From Bacillus sp. UNC438CL73TsuS30 (lineage in GTDB: Bacteria; Bacillota; Bacilli; Bacillales; Cytobacillaceae): DNA of 64,000 nucleotides. The notes beneath the pieces were generated by a model that made no database searches, was not told where the DNA came from, and saw nothing but the letters and a program-made list of their open reading frames with translations. The stretch is from positions 35,996-99,995 of the forward strand of contig NZ_KI535300.1 of assembly GCF_000482325.1 (NCBI RefSeq), in the 5' to 3' direction. A program made the translations under genes and the position numbers. This document shows, one piece after another, positions 41,656 to 50,068 of this stretch (position 1 is the first letter of the stretch; every line of letters begins with the position of its first letter).

Positions 41656-41785
41656 GTTGATTGGAGCGGAAGGTGCGAGACTCCTGCGGGAGCAGCGGGA
41701 CAGGTGAGACCCCACAGGCGCTTAAGCGCCGAGGAGGCTCACCGCCCGCCCCGCGGAAAGCGAGCATCCTGGAGCGGAAATCAAC
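41656..41785 (+). repeat. GC-rich ~130-bp intergenic repeat, copy 2
   Basis: GTTGATTGGAGCGGAAGG at the left, then GAGACTCCTGCGGGAGCAGC, GGTGAGACCCC, a GGCGCTTAAGCGCC palindrome, GCCCCGCGGAAAGCGAG and a right end GGAGCGGAAATCAAC. Opposite orientation to copy 1. Together with the stem-loop at 41554 it accounts for most of the 356-bp gap between genes. Confidence 0.85.
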
Positions 41786-41867
41786 CACTCTTCTATTAGG
41801 TAAGTAGCAACAAGGTTTACGAAAACAGCCATTAAAAAAACTGTACCTCGGATCAGGAGGCACTCTT

Positions 41868-43325
41868 ATGTCCATTCGATGGCGATTACTCATTTCACAT
41901 ACAACGATGCTAATCGTGACGCTAGTACTTTTCTTAATAAGCGCTTCGTTGATTCCAGTGGCAATTACAGGTGATATTCGAAGTATTAAAGATTTGTATA
42001 CACGCCAATATGCGCTTAAGCCTCTAACAAAGCCTGAGGAAAATGTATTTCTGGATGTTAAATATTTAGCGAAAAAACAGCCAAATCAATTGTTAAATCA
42101 AACCATGCTGAAACAATATGATCAAAAATTAGAACCAGTTACCTCTGGATTAATTATCCGTAAAGGAGATAAAATTGTCCATTCCTCAAAAATTTTAAAT
42201 TCGATAAAGGACGAAAAAAAGCTTCCTTCGTTTGAACCGGAAAATATTAAAGTAAGAGACACCATCAGTATAGATCATCAATTTTTTTTATATGTAAAGT
42301 TCGATTTTTATTTTCCGGATCAGGAAAAAGGCAGTGTTATTATTATGAGGGAAGTGAGCCCATTTGTTGAGCTTTCGAGAAGCTTATTTCCATTAATATT
42401 CGGGATATTATTTCTTTCATTAATTCTTGTAAATGGTCTACTAAGTTATTTTGTATCAAGAAATATTATTAAGCCGTTATTTTCCTTGAAAAGAGCAGCC
42501 GAAGAAATGGGCGAAGGAAATTTGAATTATAAAATTGAAAATTTTCGGCAAGATGAAATTGGACAGCTCAGTAAGGAATTTGAAAAAATGAGAATAAAAC
42601 TAAAAGAATCCATTGAACTCCAGCTTCAGTATGAAGAAAACCGAAAGGAACTAATTTCTAATATTTCACATGATTTAAAAACCCCTATAACGGCGATTAA
42701 AGGCTATATTGAAGGAATACAGGATGGTGTTGCAGATTCACAGGGGAAAATGGAGAAATACCTTTCTACCATTAAACGAAAAGCTACAGATATGGATCAA
42801 TTAATTGACGATTTATTTCTTTTTTCTAAACTGGATTTAAAAAAACTGCCCTTTGCCTTCGAGGACATTGAACTTTTCCGCTTTATTATAAATTATGTTG
42901 AAGAAGCAAGTTTTGATTTAGAGGGAAAGGCTATTAAACTTAGTGTTGATAATAGGATTAAAAATAAAATAATGGTAATTGCCGATCGGGATAAGTTAAG
43001 ACGGGTTATGACAAATATAATTGATAACTCCGTTAAGCATATGAAAAACGAAGAAAAAATGATCAGCATTTTTATTAATGAAAAAGAAGATTTGGTTGAA
43101 ATTGAAATTCGCGATAATGGCTCTGGAATCGAGCAGGAGTCTCTTCCTTATATTTTTGACCGTTTTTATCGCGTGGATACCTCAAGAAATAAATCAACCG
43201 GCGGGAGCGGTCTTGGGCTTGCGATTGCAAAACAGATTATTACAGAGCATGGCGGAGATATTTGGGTGGAAAGTCAACTAGGGGTCGGTACGAGTATCCT
43301 TTTTACGTTGAAGAAGTCAATTTAG
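41868..43325 (+). CDS. Two-component sensor histidine kinase (HAMP, HisKA, HATPase)
   Basis: 485 aa. Transmembrane helix 1 at ~12-32, an extracellular sensing domain to ~165, helix 2 at ~168-190, HAMP (RNIIKPLFSLKRAAEEMGEGNLNYKI), dimerisation box LISNISHDLKTPITAIKGYIEG with phospho-acceptor H268, then the ATPase motifs NIIDNSVKHM (N), DNGSGI (G1), YIFDRFYRVD (F) and GGSGLGLAI (G2). Complete kinase. The sensor region has no recognised domain. Its response regulator starts 1 bp after the stop; this kinase-first order is less common. AGGAGG precedes ATG. Confidence 0.92.
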   Translation: MSIRWRLLISHTTMLIVTLVLFLISASLIPVAITGDIRSIKDLYTRQYALKPLTKPEENVFLDVKYLAKKQPNQLLNQTMLKQYDQKLEPVTSGLIIRKGDKIVHSSKILNSIKDEKKLPSFEPENIKVRDTISIDHQFFLYVKFDFYFPDQEKGSVIIMREVSPFVELSRSLFPLIFGILFLSLILVNGLLSYFVSRNIIKPLFSLKRAAEEMGEGNLNYKIENFRQDEIGQLSKEFEKMRIKLKESIELQLQYEENRKELISNISHDLKTPITAIKGYIEGIQDGVADSQGKMEKYLSTIKRKATDMDQLIDDLFLFSKLDLKKLPFAFEDIELFRFIINYVEEASFDLEGKAIKLSVDNRIKNKIMVIADRDKLRRVMTNIIDNSVKHMKNEEKMISIFINEKEDLVEIEIRDNGSGIEQESLPYIFDRFYRVDTSRNKSTGGSGLGLAIAKQIITEHGGDIWVESQLGVGTSILFTLKKSI

Positions 43326-43326
43326 A

Positions 43327-44028
43327 GTGGTGAAAAAATTGAAGAAAATTTTAATCATTGAAGATGATCTTGATATTGGTGAATTACAACAAGATTACCT
43401 TGAAATTAATGGATTTGATGTTGAATTACAAACCTCAGGTAAGGAAGGGTTAAAACGTGCATTAAATAAAGAGTATGATTTATTAATCATTGATATCATG
43501 CTTCCTGAGGTGGATGGCTTTGAAATTTGTAAACAAGTAAGAGCTGTAAAGAATATCCCCATTCTAATTGTCTCTGCCAAGAAGGAAGATATTGATAAAA
43601 TAAGAGGCTTGGGACTTGGGGCAGATGATTATATTATTAAACCGTTTAGCCCGAGTGAGCTCGTAGCCAGGGTGAAGGCCCATTTGGCACGCTATGAGCG
43701 TTTAATAGGAAATATGGATATAACCAAAAGGGAAATAAGAATCCGGGGGCTTGTTATTGATGAAATGGCTCGAAAAGTCTTAGTGAATAATCAAAAGATA
43801 TCTTTAACTGCAAAAGAATTTGATTTATTACTTTTCTTAGCACAGCACCCAAACAGGGTATTTAGTAAAGAAGATCTCTTCGAAAGCATTTGGGGGTTGG
43901 ATTCATCTGGAGATATAACCACTATCACGGTTCATATCAGGAAAATCCGCGGTAAAATTGAAAAGGATCCCTCGAATCCTAAATTTATTGAAACGGTTTG
44001 GGGTGCGGGATATATGATTTCAGTTTAA
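43327..44028 (+). CDS. OmpR/PhoB-type response regulator
   Basis: 233 aa. Receiver domain KKILIIEDDLDIGE with phospho-acceptor D56 (LLIIDIMLPEVDG), T/S and Lys switch residues in PILIVSAKKEDID and DDYIIKPF. The C-terminal winged helix starts near residue 135: IRGLVIDEMARKVLVNNQKISLTAKEFDLLLFLAQHPNRVFSKEDLFESIWG, and GDITTITVHIRKIRGKIE is the DNA-reading helix. The start may be GTG 43327, GTG 43330 or TTG 43339, none with a strong ribosome binding site; coupling to the kinase stop is likely. Pairs with the kinase at 41868. Target genes unknown. Confidence 0.92.
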   Translation: MVKKLKKILIIEDDLDIGELQQDYLEINGFDVELQTSGKEGLKRALNKEYDLLIIDIMLPEVDGFEICKQVRAVKNIPILIVSAKKEDIDKIRGLGLGADDYIIKPFSPSELVARVKAHLARYERLIGNMDITKREIRIRGLVIDEMARKVLVNNQKISLTAKEFDLLLFLAQHPNRVFSKEDLFESIWGLDSSGDITTITVHIRKIRGKIEKDPSNPKFIETVWGAGYMISV

Positions 44029-44142
44029 ACTACTGCTAACTTCAATATTAAGGGCAGCATGACTTGTGGATAACTAATTTTACAAGTGGGTAAGTCGCAA
44101 TACTGAAATTAGAAAACAACTAAATTAAAGGAGTAATTTTAA

Positions 44143-44553
44143 ATGTCTAATAAAAAATGGATGGAATATGCTATCGATCTAGCAAAAAAGAATGGGGCTA
44201 AAGGGGGAAAACCGTTTGGGGCGGTTATTGTAAAAGATGGAACCATTATTGCTGAAGGCGTTAATGATGTACTAGCTACACACGATCCAACAACACATGC
44301 AGAACTGCAGGCGATCAGTAAAGCTTCACGTTCATTAGGTACAGAAGATTTATCTGATTGTGAATTGTATGCAAGTGGGGAACCATGTCCAATGTGTTTA
44401 AGCGCTATTTACCTCGCAAATATGAAAATGATTTATTTTGCGAATCCGATGGAAGGAAATCCTCTTGCTGGGCAAGCCAAAAAGATCTATGAACAAGTTG
44501 GTCTTTCCAACGAAAAAAGGGTAAATAAATTAATCCAGCTGTCCACTGATTAA
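44143..44553 (+). CDS. Zinc nucleoside/base deaminase (GuaD/TadA-like CDA fold)
   Basis: 136 aa. PFGAVIVKDGTIIAEGVNDVLATHDPTTHAELQAI contains the H52-A-E54 motif (zinc ligand and catalytic Glu), and GEPCPMCLSAIYLANM the P-C82-x-x-C85 zinc motif. Closest by eye to the GuaD guanine deaminase family, but about 20 aa shorter than B. subtilis GuaD (156 aa). It lies beside a cluster of amidohydrolase-type deaminases but has its own start signal (AAAGGAG) and no shared promoter boxes, so a link to that cluster is only suggestive. Confidence 0.85.
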   Translation: MSNKKWMEYAIDLAKKNGAKGGKPFGAVIVKDGTIIAEGVNDVLATHDPTTHAELQAISKASRSLGTEDLSDCELYASGEPCPMCLSAIYLANMKMIYFANPMEGNPLAGQAKKIYEQVGLSNEKRVNKLIQLSTD

Positions 44554-44629
44554 TTGTTTTTGATATGTAAGCTTTTGATCTAAATGTAGAGGAAAAAGCA
44601 GCAAATCACTTTCTTATATCCCTATAGTA

Positions 44630-45349
44630 TTATTGGGAGGAAGAAAGTGATTTATTTTCTTTTTCACGGAATTCTGTAGGAGATATTCCTACTATTCTGC
44701 GAAATAACGTACTGAAATAGTGCTGGCTGCTGAATCCGGCCTTGTCGGCAATATCCGATATCGTCCAATTTATGTTCGTTATCAAAAAATGTTTGGCTGT
44801 TTGAATCCGATGTTGGATTAGATATTCAGAAAAGGAGAGCCCGACTTCTTTATGAAATTTCCGGCTCAAGTAGGTCGGATTAACATGCACCTGATTCGCA
44901 ACAGTTAACAATGAGATCTTTTCATTGAATTTTTCATGAATCATCTTTAATGAACTGTCTATAAGACTGGAATAACCCTTTTCTTGCTGTTTGTCTTTAT
45001 ATTTTGCTAGGACACTTAATAATTCACTTTCAATAATAGGCTTGGTTAAATAATCAACTACTCCGATTCGAATGGATTGTTGGGCATAGTTGAAATTCTG
45101 ACAGGCTGTCACCATAATGATGTCTACTTCCTGATTGATTTTCCGCAATTCTTCTCCGAATTCCAATCCTGATTTTCCTGGAAGGTTTATATCTAAAAAA
45201 GCCAGTTGGATAGAAAAATTTCGATTAATCTCATGCGCCTGGTTTGCATCCGCCGCCTTGTAAATCTTCCATTTGGGACATTCTGATTGAAGCATATATT
45301 CCATTTGTTCCAATTCTAATGGCTCATCATCGACGATTAAAACATTCAT
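44630..45349 (-). CDS. AraC-type response regulator (YesN-like), orphan
   Basis: 239 aa. Receiver domain MNVLIVDDEPLELEQ with D53 (AFLDINLPGKSGL) and KP in DYLTKPI; then a two-helix-turn-helix AraC domain from ~135: ISLLTVANQVHVNPTYLSRKFHKEVGLSFSEYLIQHRI and WTISDIADKAGFSSQHYFSTLFRRIVGISPTEFRE. No kinase gene lies beside it. It is a close paralog of the regulator at 51386, so the kinase at 52092 could serve both. ATG 45349 is chosen because AGGGGG lies 9 nt upstream. Divergent from the amidohydrolase gene at 45541, with direct-repeat boxes in between. Confidence 0.9.
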   Translation of the reverse strand: MNVLIVDDEPLELEQMEYMLQSECPKWKIYKAADANQAHEINRNFSIQLAFLDINLPGKSGLEFGEELRKINQEVDIIMVTACQNFNYAQQSIRIGVVDYLTKPIIESELLSVLAKYKDKQQEKGYSSLIDSSLKMIHEKFNEKISLLTVANQVHVNPTYLSRKFHKEVGLSFSEYLIQHRIQTAKHFLITNINWTISDIADKAGFSSQHYFSTLFRRIVGISPTEFREKENKSLSSSQ

Positions 45350-45424
45350 TTCTTCAGACCCCCTCATTATTTCACTAAATTTTAATCAAAATCAATATTT
45401 GAAGTAAATACGATGCGGGGATCT

Positions 45425-45488
45425 AGTAAAAATACTTTAAAAGATAGTATGAATTCTGAAAATATAAAAATCTCCTTTTCCTTATAAT
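45425..45488 (+). promoter_or_regulatory. Promoter with 21-bp-spaced direct repeats, amidohydrolase gene
   Basis: AGTAAAAATACT (45425-45436) and AGTATGAATTCT (45446-45457) start 21 bp apart; TATAAT (45483-45488) begins 37 bp after the second. No good -35, as expected where an AraC-type activator contacts polymerase. Confidence 0.6.
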
Positions 45489-45540
45489 TTAAATATGACA
45501 AGCAAGATTATGAATTTACCATACAGAAAGGAGCATTTGA

Positions 45541-47010
45541 ATGAAAACCAGACTAAAAGGAAAATATGTAATCGGATATGATGGATATGATCATGTCCTC
45601 CTTAAAAATGCTGAGGTTGTTTATGAAGATGATACCATCATCTATGTTGGGAAAAACTTTCCTGGAGAAGTAGATGAAATGATTGACACTGGTAATGCAG
45701 TAATCAGCCCTGGTTTTATCGATTTAAACGCACTTGGGGATATTGACCACGATATCTTACATTTAGAGGCGGGGGCGAACAGACAGAAAAACCTGCTATG
45801 GTCGGAACGGTATATCGAAAAGGGTCATCATGAAGTGATGACAAAAGAAGAAGAGGCTTTTAAATCCTTATATGCCTATTCACAGCTGATTCTACATGGA
45901 ATTACGACCGCCATGCCGATTACATCTGTATTTTATAAGAGATGGGCTGAAACGTATGAAGAAATTGCGGCAGCTGCTCAGCATGCAGGAAACTTGGGAC
46001 TTAGATTATATATCGGGCCAAGTTATCAATCCGGGATTCGAGTGGTTCAGCCAGATGGTAAGATTAAGCTTTACTGGGATGAACAAGCAGGGAGAGAGGG
46101 TTTACAAAAAGCGGTAAAGTTTGTTGAGGAATTTGATGGCGCTTTCGATGGCTTGGTAAGAGGGATGCTTGCTCCGGAACGAATTGAATGCCAAACAGCA
46201 GAGAGCCTAAAACAAACCAAATACTATAGTGAAAAACTAGGTATTCCCATAAAACTTCATGCTGCTCAAGGAAGTTTTGAATATCATACAATTGTAAAAG
46301 AACATGGAGTCACGCCTATTCAATTTTTGTATAATCTTGGTTTCTTAGGTTCACAAACGGGAATTCCACATGGACATTTTATTTCCGGATATAGTGAAGC
46401 AATGGCTGGCCAGGGGGACGATTTGCGTTTATTAAAAGAGACGAATACAACGGTGATTCATTGTCCTTTAATCATCGGCAGGCACGGTTCAGCACTAGAA
46501 ACTTTTGCAAAATATAAACGGGCTGGAATCAATTTGGCACTTGGAACTGATACGTTTCCACCTGATATGTTTCAAAATATAAGAACCGGCAGCATGCTGT
46601 CACGAATACAGGAAAGGGACGTCGAGGACTCCTCCTATGCAGATTTCTTTCGTTCTGCCACTCTTGGTGCTGCTAAGTTTCTTGGTAGGGAAGATCTTGG
46701 TCGCATTGCTGTTGGAGCGAAAGCAGATATCATTGCCATTGACTTAGATGAATTTCATATGGGAGTTTTAGATGATCCGATTCGAACTATGTTTGTAAGC
46801 GGGACAGGAAGGGATGTTAAATTATCGATTATCAATGGCCGGGTCGTCATGAAGGACCAAAAGATTCCTGGGCTTGATTTAAATGAAATCAAAGACAAGG
46901 GACAAAGCTATTTTGACAAGATGAAAAAAGGATATTTAGAAAGAGATTATCAACAGCTGTCCGCAACTGAATTGTTCCCAGCTTCCCTTAAAATTGTAGA
47001 ATCTATCTGA
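45541..47010 (+). CDS. Amidohydrolase-superfamily protein lacking the N-terminal HxH
   Basis: 489 aa with the overall TRZ/ATZ-chlorohydrolase layout: a beta-sandwich start (LLKNAEVVYEDDTIIYVG), barrel, and C-terminal return (GRIAVGAKADIIAIDL ... GRVVMKDQKI). Remaining metal-site motifs are KLHAAQG, IPHGHF, VIHCPLIIGRHG and LGTDTFPP. At the place where PGFI(N/D)xHxH is expected the sequence reads SPGFIDLNALGDIDHDI, so both N-terminal His ligands are missing. It may bind metal differently or be a subfamily with other chemistry. First plus-strand gene of the cluster; AAAGGAG 7 nt before ATG. Substrate unknown; C-N bond hydrolysis inferred. Confidence 0.75.
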   Translation: MKTRLKGKYVIGYDGYDHVLLKNAEVVYEDDTIIYVGKNFPGEVDEMIDTGNAVISPGFIDLNALGDIDHDILHLEAGANRQKNLLWSERYIEKGHHEVMTKEEEAFKSLYAYSQLILHGITTAMPITSVFYKRWAETYEEIAAAAQHAGNLGLRLYIGPSYQSGIRVVQPDGKIKLYWDEQAGREGLQKAVKFVEEFDGAFDGLVRGMLAPERIECQTAESLKQTKYYSEKLGIPIKLHAAQGSFEYHTIVKEHGVTPIQFLYNLGFLGSQTGIPHGHFISGYSEAMAGQGDDLRLLKETNTTVIHCPLIIGRHGSALETFAKYKRAGINLALGTDTFPPDMFQNIRTGSMLSRIQERDVEDSSYADFFRSATLGAAKFLGREDLGRIAVGAKADIIAIDLDEFHMGVLDDPIRTMFVSGTGRDVKLSIINGRVVMKDQKIPGLDLNEIKDKGQSYFDKMKKGYLERDYQQLSATELFPASLKIVESI

Positions 47011-47020
47011 TTAAAAAAGT

Positions 47021-47085
47021 AGTAAAGATATTACAAATTTAAGTAAAGATATTTGAAATAAAATCGTCAGAATATTTTTTATAAT
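47021..47085 (+). promoter_or_regulatory. Promoter with 21-bp-spaced direct repeats, solute-binding gene 1
   Basis: Two identical 12-mers AGTAAAGATATT (47021-47032 and 47042-47053) exactly 21 bp apart; TATAAT (47080-47085) begins 38 bp after the second. This is the clearest of the four sites. Confidence 0.7.
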
Positions 47086-47127
47086 TAGACAAACGCCAAT
47101 AAAATAAAAAATAAGGGGCTATGTCTA

Positions 47128-48693
47128 ATGAATGTAAAAAAAGTGTTAAGAAAGTTTTTTCCCGTTTTGTTGCTGGCCATTATGATTGCTGGCTGTTCAA
47201 CAAATAAAAATGTAAGCACAAAAGGAAATGAAACGACTAAAGCCTCAACCGAGGGTAAAACATTAGTGATTGCACGTTTATCAGACGCAGAAAATTTAGA
47301 CCATCAGTTTATGTCAACGATTAATGCGGCAAGTGTAACTCATGAAAAAATTTATGAGGGATTGGTTGGAAGAGATAAAAATTCGGAAATTCAGCCATTA
47401 CTTGCGGAAAAGTGGAAACAACTGAATGATACTACATGGGAGTTTTATCTGAGAAAAGGCGTTAAATTCCATGATGGTTCACCATTTAATGCACAGGCTG
47501 TTAAGGCGACATTTGATCGGTTACTAGATCCAAAAGTAGCATCTCCAAGGGCAGTTGTATTTAAAATGGTGAAAGAAGTAAAGGTCGTAGATGATTATAC
47601 GGTTCAATTTATCTTAAAAGAGCCATTTTCACCATTACTTTCTATTTTGGCTAACCATGAAGGAGACATTATCAGCCCAAAAGCGATTGAGAAATATGGA
47701 AAGAAAATTATTCAGGAACCAGATGGAACTGGTCCTTTTGCCTTCAAATCTTGGACACCTGGGCAGGAAATTGTATTAGTAAAAAACAAGAATTACTGGG
47801 GAACACAACCAAAAATAGATAAAGTCGTATTTAAGGTAGTTCCTGAAGAAACTACAAGAGTCTCCATGATAGAAACAGGCGAAGCGCAAATTGCTGAACC
47901 GCTTTCTGTAGAGATGATGAGCACGGTAGAAGGTTCACAAGCATCCGAAGTCTACCGCAGTGAAGGATATGGAACTGAATATATTGGTTTTAATGTTAAA
48001 AAGAAACCTTTTACAGATGTTCGGGTTCGAAAAGCAATTGCACATGCCATTGAAATGGATTCCATTATCAAGGGAGTCTATAACAATGTAGGAAAGAAAG
48101 CAAATTCCCTCATGGGTCCAAAGGTGTTGGGCTACAGTCCCGATTTAAAAGCATATGATTACAACCTAAATGAAGCGAAGAAATTACTTGCTGAAGCGGG
48201 TTATCCAAATGGATTTGAGACTACTTTACTGACAATGGACGATAAACAAAGAATAAACCTTGCTGAAGTTGTTCAATCCCAATTAAAAGGAATTGGGATT
48301 AAAGTGAAGGTTCAGGTTATGGAGTATGGTACCTTTGTTCAACAAGTAAATAAAGGAAATTCGGAAATGTTTATTCTAAGCTGGAGAAATGCAACCGGGG
48401 ATGCAGACTATAATCAATACAATTTAATGCATTCCGCTTCACAGGGACCTGCCGGTAATACTTTCTTTTATAGTAATAAACAAGTAGATAACTTGATTGA
48501 CGCAGGCCGCAAAGAAAAGAATGAGCAAAAACGAATCGAACTATACAAAGAGGCTCAAGAATTGGAAATGAAAGATGCTCCCTATATTCCGGTAAGGGTA
48601 ATTGAAAATGTTGCCGCAGTTGCTAAGAATGTGTCAGGCTTTTCGATTAGTCCATCTGGTTATTTGGAAATAAATGATGTAACGATTAAATAA
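47128..48693 (+). CDS. Solute-binding lipoprotein 1 of a Dpp/Opp-type ABC transporter
   Basis: 521 aa, SBP_bac_5 family. Lipoprotein signal with lipobox IAGC (C23), a Ser/Thr-rich linker, then TLVIARLSDAENLDHQF, GLVGRDKNSEIQPLLAEKWKQLNDTTWEFYLRKGVKFHDGSPF and KVVPEETTRVSMIETGEAQIA, all family blocks. Highly similar to the protein at 57125-58702. It captures a substrate outside the cell for the permeases at 54984-56837; which of the two binding proteins is used, and when, is unknown. Followed by a stem-loop and a deaminase gene. Confidence 0.92.
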   Translation: MNVKKVLRKFFPVLLLAIMIAGCSTNKNVSTKGNETTKASTEGKTLVIARLSDAENLDHQFMSTINAASVTHEKIYEGLVGRDKNSEIQPLLAEKWKQLNDTTWEFYLRKGVKFHDGSPFNAQAVKATFDRLLDPKVASPRAVVFKMVKEVKVVDDYTVQFILKEPFSPLLSILANHEGDIISPKAIEKYGKKIIQEPDGTGPFAFKSWTPGQEIVLVKNKNYWGTQPKIDKVVFKVVPEETTRVSMIETGEAQIAEPLSVEMMSTVEGSQASEVYRSEGYGTEYIGFNVKKKPFTDVRVRKAIAHAIEMDSIIKGVYNNVGKKANSLMGPKVLGYSPDLKAYDYNLNEAKKLLAEAGYPNGFETTLLTMDDKQRINLAEVVQSQLKGIGIKVKVQVMEYGTFVQQVNKGNSEMFILSWRNATGDADYNQYNLMHSASQGPAGNTFFYSNKQVDNLIDAGRKEKNEQKRIELYKEAQELEMKDAPYIPVRVIENVAAVAKNVSGFSISPSGYLEINDVTIK

Positions 48694-48702
48694 GCAGTGG
48701 AT

Positions 48703-48734
48703 AAAAGGGATATTCCAAATAGGTATTCCCTTTT
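48703..48734 (+). terminator. Stem-loop between binding protein 1 and deaminase A
   Basis: AAAAGGGA and TCCCTTTT pair around a further partly paired loop, followed by GTCTT. Probably a leaky terminator or mRNA-end stabiliser that gives more binding protein than enzyme. Confidence 0.5.
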
Positions 48735-48765
48735 GTCTTGTCTTAACGAACAAAGGAGAATGAAT

Positions 48766-49989
48766 ATGAACAGCAGTTATTGGTTATTGAATGCGAGATT
48801 AGAAGTTGGCTTTAAAAAAGAGAATGGAAGAGTTGTCGGTACAGAAACTGACACTTTCAATTTATTCATTACGGATGGTAAAATCTCTGAAATTGTTAAG
48901 GCTGGAGAACCAGTTTCAAATCAATTACCAACGAAGGATGCTCAGGGATTGTTGCTGCTCCCATCGTTTATTGAAAAGCATGTTCATTTAGATAAAACCT
49001 ATATGGGTGAAACCTGGAGAGCATGCATTCCGGCAAAAGGTGTGATCGAACGCTGTGAAATCGAAAAAGAGATTCTTGCAACTATACCATCTAGTACAAA
49101 AGAACGCGCAGAAGCTTTACTTGAAGTATTACTGGCTGCTGGCTCCACACATGTAAGAACTCATATAGATATTTATCCTGAAGTGAAGCTGCAAAATTTA
49201 GAAGAAGTTAAAGTAGCATTAGAAAACTATTCGAATAAAGTTAGTTCCGAAATCGTTGCCTTTGCTCAACATGGCTTGCTCCGTCCCGGTACAATTCAGC
49301 TAATTAGAGATGCAGTACGAAATGGTGCAGGGATTGTTGGCTCGGTGGATCCAGCAACGGTGGATAACAATATAGAAGAATCATTAGTTCAGTTAATGGA
49401 CATTGCAGTGGAGGGAAATGCAGATATCGATCTCCACTTACATGATCCCGGTCACTTAGGAACTTTTACGATGAAACGGCTTGCCTATTTAACAAAAGAT
49501 GCTGGCTGGGAAGGAAGAGTAGCGATTAGTCATGCATTTGGACTTGGGGATGTATCGACAGGAGAGGCGTATGAAGTTGCGCAAATTTTGAAAGATGCCG
49601 GTATTTCGATTGTAACAAGTGTTCCAATCGGCAGGGCGATTCCTCCAGTTAAATTGTTAACAGAGTGGGGAGTGGAAGTAGCAGTAGGAAACGACAATAT
49701 TTATGATTCATGGTGGCCAACAGGAAACGGGGATGTTCTTGAAAGAGCTGGACGCCTATTGGAGTATTTCAGATGGACAGATGAGGTATCACTCTCTCAA
49801 GCGTTGAAATATATAACCGGCGGTATAACTCCACTAAACAAAGAAGGTAACCAAGTTTGGCCAAAGGCAGGAGATGCGGCCAATATGGTTCTAATCGATG
49901 CCAGCTGTTCGGCTGAAGCAATAGCAAGACGATCAAAAAGATCCGCAGTATTTTTTAATGGAAATCTTGTCAGCGGTTCATTAAAATAA
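48766..49989 (+). CDS. Cytosine deaminase-like amidohydrolase A
   Basis: 407 aa, CodA-type amidohydrolase. Metal and active-site motifs: KHVHLDKT (H72, H74), THVRTHID, FAQHGLL (the Gln that reads the base amide in CodA), DLHLHDPGHLG, SHAFGLGD and GNDNIYDSWWP. In E. coli CodA the catalytic Glu follows the third metal His (HCDE); here the spot is Asp (HLHD). It probably deaminates a cytosine-like or other cyclic amidine in the cytosol. ATG 48766 is chosen because AAAGGAG is 7 nt away. Paralogs B and C lie at 58785 and 60046. Confidence 0.85.
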   Translation: MNSSYWLLNARLEVGFKKENGRVVGTETDTFNLFITDGKISEIVKAGEPVSNQLPTKDAQGLLLLPSFIEKHVHLDKTYMGETWRACIPAKGVIERCEIEKEILATIPSSTKERAEALLEVLLAAGSTHVRTHIDIYPEVKLQNLEEVKVALENYSNKVSSEIVAFAQHGLLRPGTIQLIRDAVRNGAGIVGSVDPATVDNNIEESLVQLMDIAVEGNADIDLHLHDPGHLGTFTMKRLAYLTKDAGWEGRVAISHAFGLGDVSTGEAYEVAQILKDAGISIVTSVPIGRAIPPVKLLTEWGVEVAVGNDNIYDSWWPTGNGDVLERAGRLLEYFRWTDEVSLSQALKYITGGITPLNKEGNQVWPKAGDAANMVLIDASCSAEAIARRSKRSAVFFNGNLVSGSLK

Positions 49990-50029
49990 TAAACTCACGC
50001 CATTGAATTATAAAAATCTGAAAAGACAT

Positions 50030-50064
50030 AAAAGAGAGTACTGAAAATATTAGTACTCTCTTTT
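50030..50064. terminator. Bidirectional terminator between deaminase A and the permease gene
   Basis: 13-bp perfect stem AAAAGAGAGTACT / AGTACTCTCTTTT with a 9-nt loop; A- and T-runs on both sides serve both converging transcripts. Confidence 0.9.
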
Positions 50065-50068
50065 ATAA

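Noticed and set aside
38776..41785. Composite transposon or prophage around the ankyrin/TPR and DUF4822 genes
   Set aside because: No transposase, integrase, target duplication or phage gene is visible; only short intergenic repeats flank the genes.
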